From the NCBI GenBank assembly GCA_039029935.1, contig JBCCFC010000669.1, positions 1 through 7,475 of the forward strand: DNA of 7,475 bases, given 5' to 3'. Below the pieces are notes generated by a model that searched no databases, was not told the origin of the DNA, and saw only the letters and a list, made by a program, of their open reading frames with translations. Of the stretch, positions 5,065-7,475 are shown piece by piece. Position 1 is the stretch's first letter. Every line of letters starts with the position of its first letter. This DNA comes from G039029935 sp039029935. Lineage in GTDB: Bacteria > Chloroflexota > Anaerolineae > Caldilineales > Caldilineaceae. Both the position numbers and the translations under genes were made by a program.

Positions 5065-7475
5065 ATGACCCAAGAACAGGAACCATTCAACCAACATACA
5101 CCAGAACAATCAACGCTACCAAGCGGTGGCAACAGACAAATCCAAACGGGGCATATTGAAGATAGCCAAGCCGTTGCTTTTGGTGATCATATTGATCAAA
5201 CCATTACGCATACCGAGGTCACGAACAATACAGGCTCACGCCTGTCTCTTATTATCCTTGCTATACTGTTAACAATATGTATTGCTGCAATCAGCATTGC
5301 CTTAATTCTGTACCGGTTAGAGGAGCCAGATGAGAAGCCTGTTGTTATTGAAGATACAGCGACTATAACACCATCACCAACAGCTACCTCAACCGATACT
5401 ACTACATCAACACCTTTGCCCACGACTACGCCAACTACCACTTCTACGCCAACCAACATACCAACGCCGCTACGGTTTGCTCCTGCCAAAGCGGGAGAAA
5501 CACTCATCTTGGTGGCAGACATTGGGATTGAGTTCTGTATTGAAAACCCCGAATGTCGTCAAGACCCAAACGAAGTGACCCAGCGGCTGGTGACGAATAT
5601 GCGCGAAACGTTGACTGACCACCCCACTATTCGTATCGAACGGCTCAACCAATACATCCATGAGGAAGGGGGCAGCGAGAAGGCGATGGCGATTGGTCAG
5701 CGCGACGAGTTTCAATTTGTCGTGTGGGGCAACTATGTGTTGACACCAGAGCCAGAAATCTACATTTTCTTTGACATCACGCAAGAGCCGCTGCCCTTTT
5801 TTGGTCAGACCTATGATGAGGCATATGGCCCCAACCACATCCAACCCACCATGTTTGAGTTCAAAGCCAATTTGGGTGAACATTGGGGCGAGATGACCGC
5901 CTTTGCCGCCGCGCTTGCGCTCTACGAGATACGTGACCATAACGAAGCCATGCCACTCTTTGACACGGCGGCACAGACCGTTGATGGCGACCTGCTACCA
6001 GATGACGATTCTGTCTCCACAGGTATGAAACGGATTCTCTATTTTTATCGAGGGATCAACTACCTGCGTTTGGGGCGAACGGTACAGGCCAAAGCCAATT
6101 TAGGGCAACTGCAAAGCGGTGAACAACAGAAAATTTCAGACGATTTGACCATCCCTATTTTGTATGAACTGGCGCATGTCAACGCCCTCTCGGGCAGTGA
6201 AGAGGATTCAGTTTCATTGTATGAACAAGCGATTGCCGTCTATCAAGAGAAAGGAGATCAGGCGGGCGAGGCCAAAACGCTCAACAATATCGGCGGGGTC
6301 TATGACCACTTTGGGGATGAGCGTGGTGCGCTGACATTTTATGAGCAGTCGATTGCGCTCTACCGTGATATCGGTGACAAGGGCGGTGAGGCCGAGACGT
6401 TGACCCACTTTGCGGATGTTGCGAACGGGTTGGGAGACAAGGATGAGGCACTGGACTATTATGACCAAGCTGTGACGCTGCGCCAGGAAATGGGCGATAC
6501 ACATGGTGAAGCATTAAGCCTGCGACGTATGGGTGATATCTACGCCAGCATGGATGAATATGATGAAGCCATTGCGCATTACACCTTGGCACTCAACCTT
6601 GTCCGCAAAACCAATGACAAGGCGGGTGAAGCGTTGGTCTTGGTACAGTTGGGTGCGGTCTATATTGAGCTAGATGATGTGTCGCAGGCCGAAAGCCACT
6701 TTCAAGAGGCCATTGCGCTGCGAGAGGAGACAGGGGACAAAGCGGGGGCAGCCCAAACACTCCGCAGCATTGGGCTGGCCTATAGCAATGGGGGCGAAAA
6801 AGAGAAGGCGTTGGCGCACCTCAATCAAGCATTGTCGATCAGTCGAGAACTTGGTGACAAGGCGGGTGAGATTGACGCGTTGAATACAATTCGTGCAGCG
6901 CATGGCAATCTGAATGAAAAACAGCAAGAAATTGAAGGCTTAGAGTCTATTCTTTTGGTCAAAAGAGAGTTAGGTGATAAATCTGGTGAAGCGGTAACCC
7001 TAAACGAGATTGGTGTCGTCTATTGGGAAATAGGTCAGATTGAAGAATCGCTTCGCTACCACAGTCAAGCCCTTCCATTAAGACGCAAAGTCGGCGACAT
7101 TGCGGGTGAAGCGACAACTCTAAACCATATTGGTACAACCTATTGGGCGCTAGGTCAGCATGAAGAGGCATTGCGTTACTACAATCAAGCCCTGCCCTTG
7201 AGACGGGAAGTTGGCGACAAAGCGGGTGAAGCTCAAACCCTGAACGATATTGGTGTAGTCTATGGGGGGCTAGGTCAGCATGAAGAGGCGTTGCGTTCCT
7301 ACAATCAAGCCCTGCCCTTGAGACGGGAAGTTGGCGACAAAGCGGGTGAAGCGGCAACCCTGAACGATATTGGTTTAGCCTATTGGGGGCTAGGTCAGTA
7401 TGAAGAGGCGTTGCGTTCCTACAATCAAGCCCTGCCCTTGAGACGGGAAGTCGGCGACAAAGCGGGTGAAGCGGC
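5065..7475 (+). CDS. Single-pass membrane protein with Thr/Pro linker, TolB/CsgG-like domain and TPR array; C-terminus outside window
   Basis: The frame is open from the ATG at 5065 to the right edge: 803 residues, no stop. In order: a hydrophilic N-terminal tail (1-58) with a GxIxxSxAVAFGxxI element at 29-43; one membrane helix (about 60-83); a Thr/Ser/Pro linker (99-136); a globular domain (about 143-290) starting ETLILVADI and containing RIERLNQYI (190-198) and FQFVVWGNYV (216-225), which resembles the alternating layout of TolB-N/CsgG-type domains; irregular TPRs (about 278-400); then regular 40-residue TPRs to the edge. The linker suggests the C-terminal side lies outside the cytoplasmic membrane. 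Cys158 and Cys163 could form a disulfide there. TPRs bind protein partners, so a scaffold or receptor role is likely. Related arrays often end in a CHAT peptidase or similar domain, but none is visible here. The Shine-Dalgarno is weak and no other in-frame start precedes the membrane helix. Confidence 0.9.
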   Translation, partial: MTQEQEPFNQHTPEQSTLPSGGNRQIQTGHIEDSQAVAFGDHIDQTITHTEVTNNTGSRLSLIILAILLTICIAAISIALILYRLEEPDEKPVVIEDTATITPSPTATSTDTTTSTPLPTTTPTTTSTPTNIPTPLRFAPAKAGETLILVADIGIEFCIENPECRQDPNEVTQRLVTNMRETLTDHPTIRIERLNQYIHEEGGSEKAMAIGQRDEFQFVVWGNYVLTPEPEIYIFFDITQEPLPFFGQTYDEAYGPNHIQPTMFEFKANLGEHWGEMTAFAAALALYEIRDHNEAMPLFDTAAQTVDGDLLPDDDSVSTGMKRILYFYRGINYLRLGRTVQAKANLGQLQSGEQQKISDDLTIPILYELAHVNALSGSEEDSVSLYEQAIAVYQEKGDQAGEAKTLNNIGGVYDHFGDERGALTFYEQSIALYRDIGDKGGEAETLTHFADVANGLGDKDEALDYYDQAVTLRQEMGDTHGEALSLRRMGDIYASMDEYDEAIAHYTLALNLVRKTNDKAGEALVLVQLGAVYIELDDVSQAESHFQEAIALREETGDKAGAAQTLRSIGLAYSNGGEKEKALAHLNQALSISRELGDKAGEIDALNTIRAAHGNLNEKQQEIEGLESILLVKRELGDKSGEAVTLNEIGVVYWEIGQIEESLRYHSQALPLRRKVGDIAGEATTLNHIGTTYWALGQHEEALRYYNQALPLRREVGDKAGEAQTLNDIGVVYGGLGQHEEALRSYNQALPLRREVGDKAGEAATLNDIGLAYWGLGQYEEALRSYNQALPLRREVGDKAGEA
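6265..7475 (+). repeat. Tandem 120-bp coding repeats (40-residue TPR units), 10 complete plus a partial
   Basis: The GE(A) landmark recurs at residues 401, 441, 481, 521, 561, 601, 641, 681, 721, 761 and 801, exactly 40 apart without a single indel (one unit has GAA for GEA). The unit consensus is GEAxTLNxIGxxYxxLGQxE followed by EALxxYxQALxLRREVGDKA, which matches TPR helix A and helix B positions. DNA identity rises rightward by hand count: 7081-7200 versus 7201-7320 differ at about 19 of 120 bases, and 7201-7320 versus 7321-7440 at about 7 of 120. The unit at 601-640 is the most divergent (IRAAHGNLNEKQQEIEGLES). Confidence 0.95.

Noticed and set aside
4932..5132. Minus-strand 66-codon frame upstream of the HTH gene, considered as a toxin partner
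   Set aside because: It overlaps the TPR gene's start and promoter region, has no RelE/ParE-like basic character, and reads as an accidental Cys/Leu-rich frame.
5196..5940. Two minus-strand frames (108 and 156 codons) opposite the TPR gene's N-terminal half
   Set aside because: The Val/Gly-rich stretch is the antisense of the Thr/Pro linker, and the other has no domain character. The plus frame is continuous and domain-bearing.
6959..7357. Minus-strand frame with an internally repeated protein (HPLCRQLPVSRAG units)
   Set aside because: Its repetition is only the antisense of the TPR repeats, whose plus-strand frame has perfect TPR periodicity.
6265..7475. Repeat array considered as CRISPR or a non-coding satellite
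   Set aside because: The units are contiguous 120-bp in-frame codons with the TPR consensus and no spacers.

Overview
The window reads as an ordinary bacterial chromosomal segment, moderately AT-leaning, with six protein-coding genes. Two of them run off the ends. The Thr/Pro-rich extracytoplasmic linker, the exact 40-residue TPR array and the hybrid sensor kinases with many membrane helices together suggest a Chloroflexota-like bacterium. This is inference from style: there is no rRNA or other phylogenetic marker in the window.

Layout. (1) Positions 1-3003, minus strand: two tandem paralogous hybrid sensor histidine kinases. The upstream one (1090-3003) is complete: six membrane helices, HisKA, HATPase and a receiver domain. 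The downstream one (1-1087) is cut by the window edge just after its N-box. The two align without a gap over all 362 visible residues at about 55% identity by hand count. They repeat with a period of 1916 bp and are separated by only 2 bp, so they are a tandem duplication and probably one transcript. (2) Positions 3004-3310: an AT-rich gene-free stretch with a weak promoter candidate for the kinases and a 12-bp palindrome. (3) Positions 3311-3730, minus: a PaaI-like hotdog thioesterase, divergent from (4) 3838-4593, plus: a soluble protein I do not recognise. (5) Positions 4579-4893, minus: an Xre-type HTH protein of the antitoxin-like kind with no visible toxin partner. It converges on gene 4 and the two coding ends overlap by 15 bp. 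Several perfect inverted repeats lie inside these coding ends. (6) Positions 5065 to the right edge, plus: a single-pass membrane protein with a short cytoplasmic tail, a Thr/Pro linker, a globular domain that looks TolB/CsgG-like, and a TPR array of strictly 40-residue (120-bp) units. The units become nearly identical at DNA level toward the right edge, and the C-terminus lies outside the window.

The kinases and the TPR protein are both membrane-anchored signalling or scaffold proteins, but nothing in the sequence ties them into one pathway. I see no mobile element, RNA gene or CRISPR array. I cannot demonstrate a new system here. The most informative leads are the possible gene-conversion tract between the kinases, the truncated TPR protein with its unusual N-terminal motif, and the stem-loop-rich convergent overlap.
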